A stretch of DNA of 64,000 bases. It comes from Ecdyonurus torrentis. Its lineage: Eukaryota; Arthropoda; Insecta; Ephemeroptera; Heptageniidae. The stretch spans positions 26,103,403 through 26,167,402 of the forward strand of contig OX439131.1 in the NCBI GenBank assembly GCA_949318235.1, read 5' to 3'. Below the pieces are notes generated by a model. That model was not told the origin of the DNA and ran no database searches. It was given only the letters and a program-made list of their open reading frames with translations. Shown here piece after piece: positions 43,208 to 54,865 of the stretch (within the stretch, counting starts at the first letter, position 1; each line of letters begins with the position of its first letter). The translations under genes were made by a program, and so were the position numbers.

Positions 43208-44747
43208 TTCCACCCCCTATGAGAATTTGAATAATGTCATTACATACGATCAGCACAACTATAGAAGGCACAAAAAAAATAAAGAGAGACTCTGATATCT
43301 GTAGACATTTGTGGGAAAAAGGAGGTGTGATACTATATTATATAATGTAACTCCCTTTTATATTACATTTTGCACAGGAAATAAAAAAAAATCGCTAAAA
43401 AAAAAAGGCTGATAAAATATACAATGAAATGCAATTACGATTGTTTGTAAGTCTTTTCTCTCACTGTAAAATATTATATCATATTATTTTTGTTCCCCTA
43501 TTTACCAACAATGAAATTTATATAAATCAATCAGAAAAAAAAAAGTATGTTGTAGAAAGAGAAGAACAATTTTCACATCATTGTTATAATCCAATATACA
43601 ATTTAAATTGTTTTGAAAAAGTTATATATTTATGTTATTTATATAGAGAGCGAGAGAAAAATATATAGGTGTAATTTATAATACTGAATATAAAATAATG
43701 AAAATATTGTTTTATAAAATGTCTATAAATGAATAATATGTTAGATATACGTATATATAGTATTCAAATATTTTTAAATAAATACCATTCGATTTTTTTA
43801 AGTTTATTTATTATATAAATAAAATATTCATGCGGTATTTTTTATTTAAATTTTAACTATTTTTTTGATATCTTATTACTTACATTGTATCATAAATTGG
43901 TGTACTACGATTATATGCACGTTAAAAAAAAGTATGGAATTCTTTACTTAAAAAAAAAGAGAGATTAGCATGTTATTATTTTTTATATTATTATAAACTT
44001 TAATATATTCCTCCGCCAACTCACAAAATACTTTCAACTATCTGGTATAAACTAAAGTAAGAATGTTATATTCCTACTTGCTATATGAAATATTATACTT
44101 CACAACTCACATATTATTTTCTTATTATTATATATAAATAAATATATATAAAAGAAAACGAAAAGTCAGTCTTTATTTTTCAAACTCTCTTTAGTACACA
44201 CGCAAACTTTTTTTTTATTATGACTTATGAATCCGTTATGCATAACAAAACATCTTTTGTATATTTTTTGTATTATATAAAAAAAAAGGTTTACAATAAA
44301 AAAAAGCTAATTTAAAAAGCAAAGTAAAGATTATATAATTTGATTACGTAAGTTATGCTTTGAAGATTTCAAAAAATCAAATCGTCTTGAAAAAAAAAAC
44401 AATGATTTGTTTATTAACTTCAAAATATACTTTTATTTTACATATTGGTTCTTATAACGTGCGAAAAAAAAATTATTTCATTTTTTTATTTTGTTGTTAT
44501 TTAATAAATTGAATCAAAAAAACATTTACCCTCATTTTTTTTTTTTTTGTGAGTGAAGTAATTTTTAAAAGTAGTATTTTAATAAATCAACGTTGAATAG
44601 TTGGATTAATTTTTCACTCATGTAGAAGTCGGGTGGGCCAAATTTTGAGTGTTGGCAGACATAAAGATTACTAAATAGTAGTTCTATATACTATAGTACA
44701 GTAATATAACGTCATTAATAAAACTATACATAGAAAAAAAAGAAACC

Positions 44748-44788
<41 letters not shown>

Positions 44789-46047
44789 GTGTGTGTGAGT
44801 GTGTGTGACTATTGCAACTTTGCCCTTGGGTTTCAATGAATATGTCTTCTGTGTGTCTCTACATTATGTATATTATAAATGTTAATATCCTTATGTATAT
44901 AATATAAAGATATACTTTGATTATTATATACGTTTCTTCCGGCGCCCCCACATTTTTTAAAAAGTACGTGTAATTTCCATATATTAGAATTACTCCTTAA
45001 GGATTATGAGTCACGATCGTAAAAAAACAACAACATAATAATAATAATAAAAAAATATGTAGGTGACAGTTTTATAAGGAATCAATCAAATGTGTCAATG
45101 TTGTTAAATGTTCAGTCAAATGTAGCTAATAATAATAATAAAAAAAAAAGAGACTAAGTGATAAAAGTTTTGAAATAAAATAAACTTTTAGTATAAAAGG
45201 ACGTAGACGTTTTAGTTGATCAAATCAACTGATGCAAAACAAGAAACAAAAAAATATATATGGTTGAGTCATAGATTTTTTTTTATTATTATATAATATA
45301 ATTTTTTCACGTATACGATGTGTGACCAATGGATTGTTACTCAATATTTTCAATGTTAGTTGAAAGTAAAAATTTCATCAGATAACAATCATAATGTTTA
45401 AAATGAAAACTTATATATTAAGTATTATTTAATATTAAAAAAAAAAAAAAAAAAAAAGTTTCAAATGATAGATATATCATACGTGATCTAAATTTTAATC
45501 GATGCAAATATTTTTTTTTTTCAATTCAAGTTTAGAAAGTGGATATTCAATAATAAATTTACCTTTTTGTTCTCTTTCTCTCTCTCTTTATATTATGCTA
45601 CATATCTTGTCAAGAAATTTTATTTATAAGTTCATACTTAGTCTTAGATTTTTTTCCTTGTATTTTTTTTTTTTTTTGTCCATGTTACCGTGTATAAGAT
45701 TTGATAATGGGCGTAGAGATATTCCTGAGGCAAGAAGAGTCATCGTGTCTGCTTCTCTCTCTCTCTCTCTTCTCTCCTCAGCTGCACTTCTCTCTGCGGT
45801 GTCTCTCTACCTGAGCTAAGCAACTTTTTTTTCCTTCTTCACAACCACCTCCTCCTACCTGTCTCAAGCCTAAGAAATTATATAAAAAAAAAATGTTGAA
45901 GGCACCTGGCATAGAGGCTAGTTTATATAGTGACCTTGTTCATAATGCGACGCCATATTACTTTTTATATTAAGATGATGATATTTTACCTTCCTCCTCA
46001 TCTCTATTTGATAAGTCTTAGAACTTAGAAGGGAGTTAGAAAGAGAG

Positions 46048-46050
<3 letters not shown>

Positions 46051-46112
<62 letters not shown>
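46051..46112. repeat. (GA)n microsatellite, 62 nt
   Basis: Uninterrupted polypurine dinucleotide tract preceded by an imperfect GA stretch from 46036. Confidence 0.95.
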
Positions 46113-46115
<3 letters not shown>

Positions 46116-47676
46116 ATACTGCTTAGTTAATTTTTAAGAGCAATGTAAATCATAAAAATTATTTCTTTTTATTCATGTCATGTCCATTAATTATTAAAGT
46201 GTTAAAGAAAAGTATTATTCATTGGATTGTATTTAAAAGGTTGTTATAACTGCTTTATTCCATGCAATTCTTCTACCATAGAATGGTGCAATTTATTTCT
46301 GGGAAATAACATTTTCCCCTTTCTTATAATAATATATCTTATTCTCTTTACGTGGAAAATTATTAAAAAATGAATTTATAATAATAATAAAAGGATATAC
46401 GTTCTAGTAAATTAGAAATAGTAATTAAATTAATAGAAAAACAAAACAAAAACAATATTATATATATATAATATAGAAGCTTTATTTTTTCATTTTATAA
46501 TCTCTTTTGTTATATAGCTTACAAATGAAATAAATTGTTGTGCAATAATAAATAGAGCTCAGTGAACTATAAAGCCCTCTCTTTTCACTCTCTCAAATAC
46601 TCTTATCTAAGCCAAAAAATTTAATTCAATTAAAAAATATATATATTAAAATCATGTATTATGTTTTGCAAAAAAAAAAAAAAGATAAGCTATTATTATT
46701 TTTTCCAAATATAAACATGATTTATTACTTAATATTTATTATAACAAATTTTAACTAACGAGTGATCAATTATATCTTTATGACATATTAGATTGTTATT
46801 TAAAATATATAATATATAATATAATAAACAATATTCATTAGGTTCATATACCACACCTTCTTATTCTATGAAAAATTTCATTCATTTTTTTTTAACCATT
46901 TCTTATTTGAATATAAAAAGATACTCTCTTTTTTTACTCATCTTAAAGATTTTGATATCAGCACGAATTTAATAGTGCCCTCCCGCACTTATATATATTA
47001 CCATTGGAGGTCATCCAGCTGTTGGTTGGGGTTTTGAACTCCTCCACTGTGTGTGTGAGATGCTTGCTTGCTTGCTTGCGTGCGTGAGATCGAGGACCAC
47101 AGATGTTATTTTGCTCCACAAGCAATCATATCATCATTGCAAAACTTGCTATATAAAATACCAAGTCTCGCACTCGACCTCTTACTGTCTTAATAACTAC
47201 ACTGCTAGAAATAATAACAATAAAAAAAAAATACTTTGACGTCTTTGTTAGGGGGTATTTTATTATAATATATATAAAAAAAAGGGTTTACCATAATAGA
47301 AAGCCACATATATAATAATTTATCTGAACAAGGGGTAAAATTTTAAGCTTTGTAATACGCCTCAAAGTATTTTGACAACATTTTTTTTTAGAAACATTTT
47401 TTTATGTGTAAGTAATATCTATATTTGCTTTTATCATAATAATACCATACAAAAGTGTGACGTCAAAAGATATATCTATATTTCTTCAGGTCATAATACT
47501 TAATTATTATTGTTTTGTTTTTGGTATTTAATGTCAAAAAGAAAGATATAGAGAGAGAATTATATATTCATAAACATATACAATATTATGGTGATGATGT
47601 GAAATTATTATTATTAGCATTATTTAAGCTTAATTTCTTAGTCTCTATGTAAGATTTTGCTTTGCTCTAAGCTCTT

Positions 47677-47798
47677 ATATACAATAGTATATTGTATATA
47701 AGTATATTTTCTCTGTCTATACATCTCTTCAACTTCAAAAGCTAAAATCTCAAACAGTACAGTAGTTAAGTTGAAGAGATACATATATAATATACTTA
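47677..47798. other. Complex of inverted repeats (two hairpins)
   Basis: ATATACAATA (47677-47686) pairs with TATTGTATAT (47690-47699) around a 3-nt loop. Next to it ATCTCTTCAACTT (47723-47735) pairs perfectly with AAGTTGAAGAGAT (47768-47780) around a 32-nt loop. AAGTATATT (47700-47708) also pairs with AATATACTT (47790-47798) outside that stem. It could be a structured RNA precursor or a decayed foldback element. No homology is claimed. Confidence 0.4.
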
Positions 47799-48480
47799 TA
47801 ATATAAATTCCCTACTTATATATACATTATATTTTGTGTATACTATCTTTACCTAACACTCACAGTTGAAATGTTATTAACTTAAACAATGTCATCTTTT
47901 TTTATATATATATATATAATACAAATATATTATGAAGATAATTAAAGTGTGTACATCATTTATAATACTCCTTTGTTTTATATATATAAATATATATGAA
48001 ATTAAGAGAAAGACCTAACCTCTATTCTCTGTCTTTGTATATAATTATAACACAAAATTTTCACATAAATATTACCGTATAGTTCACAATATTAACCTAT
48101 ATATTTTATATCATGATGATGATACTTTTTTTTTGTGTAACATAATATATTATTATGAATGATGACAATATTATACAATGGTATAATACTATAAAAAAAT
48201 TATTTTGTGTTATAATATCAAAAAGAATGAAAGTGAAAATATAATGGTGATACATATTCCTTACGTATATATATTTCCCTCTCTTGTGCTTCTATAATAA
48301 TAAGCTATTATAATATTTATATCGTATACTATATACACGATATAATTCTTTTTCTGACTTGGTAACAACGTTCGGATGAAAGAAAAATATAAATTTCGCA
48401 CTGTTGTCGTGACCAAAAAGCATTGTTGTTTATATTTTGCTAGCGGGGCTGGAAGGGTGTATTGTAGAGTCTGCTTGTCT

Positions 48481-48482
<2 letters not shown>

Positions 48483-48539
<57 letters not shown>
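48483..48539. repeat. (TC)n microsatellite, 57 nt
   Basis: Uninterrupted polypyrimidine dinucleotide tract between slightly GC-richer flanks. Confidence 0.95.
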
Positions 48540-48541
<2 letters not shown>

Positions 48542-51500
48542 AGAGGAAAACAGGACTTGCTTATAGACGTGACCACGCCCTTGAATGGGTATCATCATCA
48601 ACGTGATCATGTTCAAAAGTCACGTGATTCCCAAGTTAGATCTGTTGCTTGCTTATAAATATAATATATTTTTTCTTCTTTCATGCATTTTCAAATATAA
48701 AAAGAAGAGAAATTTTTAGTATTTTATACATTTTTTCCTGTATCCTCTTTTTCCTCAAAAATATATAAAAAGAGAACAGAGTCGTAAATAGATAAAATTG
48801 ACATGAAAAGTCACCTAAAAGGCTCTAAAAAGAAGATGGGAGAAAAGAGAGAAATGGTGACACAAGTCGTTCAGGTAGAGCTAGAAAAAAAAATGAAGTT
48901 CAATTTATACGTAAAAATGGAGACTGCTAGACTTTTTTTTCCAGGACAGGTAAAAAGATATAGGGTGGCGGAAGTGGGGTTTCATGGTATATATATGTGT
49001 ATGTAAGTGTTTCCGGTGACCAGCTAAGCATGACCAACTGTTTATATTACCATCTGGATTTTTTTTGTTATTTAATTTTTTAAAATTTATATTATGCAAA
49101 AGAATAATGCAAGTAAAAGAAAAAAAATCTTATTCGTATAAATTCAGCTGATTGAAATCTTTATAGTAAAAAAATAAATGAGTTTTTATCGTTAGATTAC
49201 AACAAATTAAGATGACATTTTTAAATTTCCTGTCAAGGAAATTGACATTAGGTAAGAAGAGAAGGGGTTAATTGTGGTTTTAAAAAGGGCAAGATGAGAA
49301 AAGGGAAGTGGTTAGCTGTATGTCTGTCTACCTATCTGAAACGATTAACGGTAGCCGTTGTGCATAATACAAAACATACATAAAGAGGAAACAATACCGT
49401 TCCGCCCCACCACCATCATTTGTTTTCTCTCTTATGATAGAGACCATTCAACAAAAAGCGCAGTAACCTTATTGACCTCTAGTGCACCATAGGTCATGCA
49501 ACTTTTTTTTTCTATACTTTTACTTTTTTTAATATAGTAAAAATTCAATAAGTACTGTTATTATTTTATCACAACACACTTTTTTCCCTTTTCTCTCTAT
49601 TATATATAAAAATATTTCTTGCTCCGTCTGTATGTATTGCAATATAAAATATAGCCTTAAGAATACTTGATCTTCCATAATACTTCCTCTTTTTTTCCAT
49701 TTTACGTAAGAGTATTATTAATAATTTATAGTTTTTTTTTTGTTATATAACATCTAAAATAATATATATATTATATACGTACATGTTCAATAGATATATA
49801 AAGCTATACATCAAACCTTGGTGTCTGTTGTAATAAAAGCAGCGATAGTAATTTGAAATTCACCCCTGGTGAGGTGTGTGTATGCGTATAATATAACTCC
49901 CATAGGCTTGAGGGGTTAGGGCTTCTCAAGGGATGGAGTGGGAGAGAGGAGTTGGAGGTCATGGGGTATGAAGCCTCGCGAGGTGATCTCGTTAGTTTTG
50001 TGTTCTACTTTTCTCTCTTTCTCTCTCGCTCTCTTATGTGACATTTCACATGTCACAGCTGTGTGAATATAAATAATATTATTCTATTTTTCAATTCCAA
50101 TTTTCTTACGTATATACAGTATGTATATATAATAAAATAACAAATGCTTCAAAATGGAAAGTTTAGGATTTATTTACCTATAATTTAAAATAAAATTTCA
50201 TTATTTTTAAATTTGTTTTTCACACAATGTATATATAAAAGTATATATTTTAACACTCTCTCTATATTTATATGAAAATACATAATAATTTAAAAAATAA
50301 TAATTTTTACACAATGCGAGAGATGGGTTTCCATAATATAAAAATTAATGGTTAACCACATTAAATTGGCTTTGGGTTCACACAAAATATACATAAGGGA
50401 AATGAAAAAAAAAAGTATCAATTATAACTATAAGCACAGGTCAATAGTCCTTTGGCTAAAAAATATTTATATGTGTAGTACTATTTTCTCACATTCAGTG
50501 TACGTTTCTCTATACTCGTTTTTTTTGTTCTGTAAAAAAAAAAATAGTAAAGCTTGCAAAACTGTGAGTTGTATATAATCAAGTTAATAATTTATATTGT
50601 AATTACAGCAGAACAGAATGGAAAAAAAAAAGTGCTAACAAATTATTATGATGCCAATTTTAAACTTTTAAACTATTAATGATTTTTTTTTTTTAGTTTG
50701 TCAAAACATAATAATAATGTACCGAAGCAATTAGGTCAATATTTATGAATAATTAATACTATTAATGTTTACTAAATGCCTTAAAGCTCATGTATAATGC
50801 ACATCCTATTATTGTATCTAAATTTATCAACAGCTATTATTACAAAGTGCTGGTAATTTAGTGATTTTATCAATGTGACAACTACATGGTCTCCATAATA
50901 TATTAAAGTAACAGTGCTTTTATATTACAATAATAATTTCTCTTTTCAAATATGAAAAATTATTATTAAAGTTAAATAAAGAATATTATTAAATTTAAAA
51001 ATAATAACCGTAAATTTTAAATGAAGAAATAACTATCATGACGTCATAAAATTTCAACCTCTTTAATTGACCTTTAATATTAACCAATTGTCGCTCATAA
51101 TAAAAAAAAAAATAAGATTTTTTTTTTTTAATGTATCACTATATTATATAAAAAAATGCGTGTTACTTTATATAAGAAATTAATCCTTTTATCGTTTTAA
51201 ATACAGAACCAAAATTTTAAACCTTCAAAATAAGATTTTAATCTAATTTATATATATAATAATAATAATAAAATTATGGATATAATTATTATAATATATT
51301 TTCTTGCAAGTTGCAAGTTAAAAAATTAACGATATAAACACACTATACAAAGGCTGCATGCAATTTTTATCAGACAGAAAAAAAAATGTATAAGAGAGAA
51401 AAGTGAGACAGCTGTAAAGCGATAAGTAGTTTTATGTTACATGATTTTTTATATATATATAAAAAATAAATATATATCGGGGGGTGAATATCAACATTAA

Positions 51501-51747
51501 CAAAATAGGGAGGGTGTATTGTTGTTATATATATTATTATATAGTTTTTTTTTATATTATAACAAAGTGAAGCTTTATCTATTAATGATAACCATAATGA
51601 CTTTATATATGCATTTACACTTAAAAAGAATCAATATTTAATATCAAAAATAAAAAGCTTACGTATGTTTATTTTGTTAATCGATTAAAATCATAGTATC
51701 TCTTTTTAATTATTTTTTTTTAATACAGGAAGTTATTAAAATGATTT

Positions 51748-51754
<7 letters not shown>

Positions 51755-51797
<43 letters not shown>
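51755..51797. repeat. (TA)n microsatellite flanking the palindrome on the left, 43 nt
   Basis: Pure alternating T/A directly abutting the left 3' end of the retroelement. It has the same length as the (AT)n run on the other side. Confidence 0.95.
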
Positions 51798-51800
<3 letters not shown>

Positions 51801-51986
51801 AAAAATTCATTGTAGTCTTACCTTCTATAAGACCCTGGGCTTTCACTCGCTGCTTGTTTTGACGATAAAAAATAACACACAACACCATAAAAAATTGTCA
51901 CTTATATATAAGTTAATAAAAAGACTCAATTCACAGTTTTTTAAAAATTATATATACATAGCTATGTTATATTTACACCAAATTGT

Positions 51987-52038
51987 AACGTTTTCGAGTG
52001 CGTATGTAGAAACATACAGTGTCTGCACTCTTCTTCAG
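51987..52038 (-). ncRNA. Hammerhead-like hairpin in PLE 3' UTR (left copy)
   Basis: Exact mirror image of the motif at 54589-54640, on the minus strand directly after the left-copy stop codon. The same reservations about activity apply. Confidence 0.5.
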
Positions 52039-52039
52039 C

Positions 52040-53313
52040 TTACTGACTCTTGCTCACGAGGCGCGCCGACCTCCGCAACGGGGGGAGTGGCTCGTCCTCG
52101 TCAGGTGTTATTTTATTGTTTATATTTTCACCTGTACGATCACGTGGTACAGTCTTTTTACATGAATCTATAAGTGGAATCCAAATAGGCGGCAAATCAA
52201 AACTAGGTTGACTGATTGTTTCATTATTTCTTCTTGACATTTCTATTGCTTCTAATATTTTTCTTTTTTTATAATGACTTTCTCTTCCTATCACCTTTGT
52301 TTTCTCCCATTGAATTTGATGGCTGTTCTCCAGTGCATGATCTACAAGTTTTGAATATCCTGTATCTCTTTTTTCTATTTTTTGCCTGTGTTCATTCACC
52401 CTGATGTCCAATGGACGACCCGTTTCTCCGATGTATTCTTTCTCACATACACAGGGTATAGAATATACTACATCTTTATTCATATTTTTCTTCATGTCTG
52501 GTTTTGTACGTGCTAAACTTGATTTTAATGTGTCTCTGGAAGAACAAACAATACGAAGATTGACTCCCTTACCAATACGTTGTATTTTTTCACTCAACCC
52601 TTGCATATAGGGGATGCAAATGGTTGCGTCTGGTTTCTTTTCTTCAGTATTGTTTCTTTCTTTGCTGTTTTTATTTTTTATTTTATGAATAACGTGTAAT
52701 GGATAATCATTTTCTTTTAAAATGTGTTCTATTTTACTAATTTCTTCATTTATTAATTTTTTATCATTACAGTGTGTTCTTGCCCTATGTAATAACGTAG
52801 CTGCTATACCTGTTTTTGTAGAGTGTGGATGATTTGAATTGAAATTTAGATATCTCCCACTGTCTGTTTCTTTTCGATATACTGAAGTCGTAATTTTGTT
52901 TTCTATAGATCTTTTTACCCTTACATCTAAGAAGGGCAGTTCACCCTCTTTCTCATATTCAATTGTGAATTTAATAGTTGCTGCCTGATTATTCATATGA
53001 TCTAAGAATGATTCAACTGGTACCTCATTTTGTGGCCAAACAATGAACGTATCATCCACGTATCTTTTATATATCACTGGCTTTGGTGTGTAAGTTGTTA
53101 TCGCCTTATTTTCCAGTTTTTCAAGATATATATCACTGAGTGCTGGTGATAATGGGCAGCCCATAGCTAAACCATTCTTTTGTTTATAAAATGATCCATT
53201 GAATTCAAAATATGTATTTTTAATGCATAACGTTATTAAATTCATAATAGTTGTAACGCTATGTTTTGTTCTATTTTTTAATGTTTTGTCAATTTCAAGT
53301 TTTTCTTTTGTAG
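52040..53313 (-). CDS. PLE reverse transcriptase-GIY-YIG endonuclease, 5'-truncated (left copy)
   Basis: The product is identical residue for residue to the right copy, and the domains are described there. The frame stays open across the palindrome axis to an ATG at 53428, but the first 38 residues of that longer frame are antisense translation of the other arm and are not part of the element. The genuine PLE frame starts at the axis with no start codon of its own. RT motif A and everything before it are missing, so it should not make an active enzyme. No stop or frameshift interrupts it, which argues for recent insertion or duplication. Confidence 0.85.
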
Positions 53314-54587
53314 CTACAAAAGAAAAACTTGAAATTGACAAAACATTAAAAAATAGAACAAAACATAGCGTTACAACTATTATGAATTTAATAACGTTAT
53401 GCATTAAAAATACATATTTTGAATTCAATGGATCATTTTATAAACAAAAGAATGGTTTAGCTATGGGCTGCCCATTATCACCAGCACTCAGTGATATATA
53501 TCTTGAAAAACTGGAAAATAAGGCGATAACAACTTACACACCAAAGCCAGTGATATATAAAAGATACGTGGATGATACGTTCATTGTTTGGCCACAAAAT
53601 GAGGTACCAGTTGAATCATTCTTAGATCATATGAATAATCAGGCAGCAACTATTAAATTCACAATTGAATATGAGAAAGAGGGTGAACTGCCCTTCTTAG
53701 ATGTAAGGGTAAAAAGATCTATAGAAAACAAAATTACGACTTCAGTATATCGAAAAGAAACAGACAGTGGGAGATATCTAAATTTCAATTCAAATCATCC
53801 ACACTCTACAAAAACAGGTATAGCAGCTACGTTATTACATAGGGCAAGAACACACTGTAATGATAAAAAATTAATAAATGAAGAAATTAGTAAAATAGAA
53901 CACATTTTAAAAGAAAATGATTATCCATTACACGTTATTCATAAAATAAAAAATAAAAACAGCAAAGAAAGAAACAATACTGAAGAAAAGAAACCAGACG
54001 CAACCATTTGCATCCCCTATATGCAAGGGTTGAGTGAAAAAATACAACGTATTGGTAAGGGAGTCAATCTTCGTATTGTTTGTTCTTCCAGAGACACATT
54101 AAAATCAAGTTTAGCACGTACAAAACCAGACATGAAGAAAAATATGAATAAAGATGTAGTATATTCTATACCCTGTGTATGTGAGAAAGAATACATCGGA
54201 GAAACGGGTCGTCCATTGGACATCAGGGTGAATGAACACAGGCAAAAAATAGAAAAAAGAGATACAGGATATTCAAAACTTGTAGATCATGCACTGGAGA
54301 ACAGCCATCAAATTCAATGGGAGAAAACAAAGGTGATAGGAAGAGAAAGTCATTATAAAAAAAGAAAAATATTAGAAGCAATAGAAATGTCAAGAAGAAA
54401 TAATGAAACAATCAGTCAACCTAGTTTTGATTTGCCGCCTATTTGGATTCCACTTATAGATTCATGTAAAAAGACTGTACCACGTGATCGTACAGGTGAA
54501 AATATAAACAATAAAATAACACCTGACGAGGACGAGCCACTCCCCCCGTTGCGGAGGTCGGCGCGCCTCGTGAGCAAGAGTCAGTAA
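53314..54587 (+). CDS. PLE reverse transcriptase-GIY-YIG endonuclease, 5'-truncated (right copy)
   Basis: The numbering follows the 462-codon frame from ATG 53199, of which residues 1-38 are antisense read-through of the left arm. The element itself starts at about residue 39. The RT part shows YFEFNGSFYKQ (73-83), motif B GLAMGCPLSP (86-95), the catalytic YVDD (123-126) and the thumb-like LPFLDVRV (164-171) and SNHPHSTKTG (198-207). A basic linker follows. The C-terminal GIY-YIG endonuclease (about 320-400) shows VYSIPC, EYIGETGR, the Arg/His pair in IRVNEHR, DHALENSH and ILEAIEM. C326, C328, H347 and H364/H370 fit the CCHH pattern of PLE endonucleases. The end, LRRSARLVSKSQ, is typical of the family. 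RT motif A, with its catalytic Asp, is lost upstream of the axis, so polymerase activity is not expected. The reading frame is otherwise intact. Confidence 0.88.
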
Positions 54588-54588
54588 G

Positions 54589-54640
54589 CTGAAGAAGAGT
54601 GCAGACACTGTATGTTTCTACATACGCACTCGAAAACGTT
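54589..54640 (+). ncRNA. Hammerhead-like hairpin in PLE 3' UTR (right copy)
   Basis: One base after the stop codon, CTGAAGA (54589-54595) fits the hammerhead core CUGANGA. A hairpin follows, with GAGTGC (54597-54602) pairing GCACTC (54626-54631), an inner stem GTATGT (54610-54615) with ACATAC (54620-54625) and a TTCT loop. GAAA (54632-54635) and then ACGTT come next. Hammerhead motifs are known in PLEs. Here an extra A sits between the core and stem II, another A follows GAAA, and no good stem I is seen, so it is probably degenerate or inactive. Confidence 0.5.
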
Positions 54641-54862
54641 ACAATTTGGTGTAAATATAACATAGCTATGTATATATAATTTTTAAAAAACTGTGAATTG
54701 AGTCTTTTTATTAACTTATATATAAGTGACAATTTTTTATGGTGTTGTGTGTTATTTTTTATCGTCAAAACAAGCAGCGAGTGAAAGCCCAGGGTCTTAT
54801 AGAAGGTAAGACTACAATGAATTTTTATCATCATGTCACCTCGCTTGATATTCAAATTTTCA

Positions 54863-54865
<3 letters not shown>

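Larger units (their letters stand above)
40260..51754. other. Gene-free span, probable second intron (proximal part)
   Basis: No further semaphorin exon or other coding region was recognised. The span holds AT-rich DNA, the microsatellites listed separately, T runs (about 41270-41299, 42480-42506), A runs (about 45436-45457), and GC-richer patches near 41905-42050, 46975-47110 and 49860-50005. The patch at 46975 includes a (TGCT)n-like stretch near 47060 and an E-box CAGCTG. The patch at 41905 includes GACGCC-C-GGCGTC (41914-41926). None can be assigned a role. Confidence 0.45.
51798..53313 (-). mobile_element. 5'-truncated Penelope-like element, left copy
   Basis: A minus-strand PLE fragment runs from the palindrome axis leftwards to its 3' end against a (TA)n run. 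It contains the C-terminal part of RT plus GIY-YIG endonuclease, a stop at 52040-52042, the hairpin after the stop (51987-52038) and about 190 nt of further 3' UTR. Its 3' end lacks the last 35 nt present in the right copy. Confidence 0.88.
51796..54831. repeat. 3,036-bp perfect palindrome without spacer
   Basis: The sequence is its own reverse complement about the axis between 53313 and 53314 (core GTAGCTAC). Mirror positions sum to 106627. Both arms give identical 462-residue frames (52040-53428 minus, 53199-54587 plus). They also give identical secondary frames in other phases (52404-52610 with 54017-54223; 52216-52404 with 54223-54411), so base identity is supported well beyond the coding frame. 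Symmetry breaks at 51795/54832. Either a real, very recent inverted duplication or an assembly or library fold-back artefact would look like this. Confidence 0.93.
53314..54865 (+). mobile_element. 5'-truncated Penelope-like element, right copy
   Basis: The plus-strand PLE fragment is head-to-head with the left copy. It runs from the axis through the RT-endonuclease frame (stop at 54585-54587), the hairpin after the stop (54589-54635) and the 3' UTR to 54865, where a 43-nt (AT)n run begins. Its 3' end has 35 nt (about 54832-54865) that the left copy lacks, so this arm has the more complete 3' end. PLEs insert by target-primed reverse transcription and are often 5'-truncated. The head-to-head arrangement is the unusual part. 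Confidence 0.88.

Noticed and set aside
48803..49006. 67-codon Lys/Glu-rich frame
   Set aside because: Purine-rich composition explains it. There is no recognisable domain or splice context.
51796..52173. Plus-strand 125-codon frame in the left arm and its mirror (54454-54867 minus), plus the 62- and 68-codon frames
   Set aside because: They are antisense shadows of the PLE coding and 3' UTR sequence, duplicated by the palindrome.
53199..53313. First 38 residues of the 462-codon PLE frame as a signal or membrane segment
   Set aside because: They are antisense translation of the opposite arm across the palindrome axis, so the hydrophobic look is an accident.
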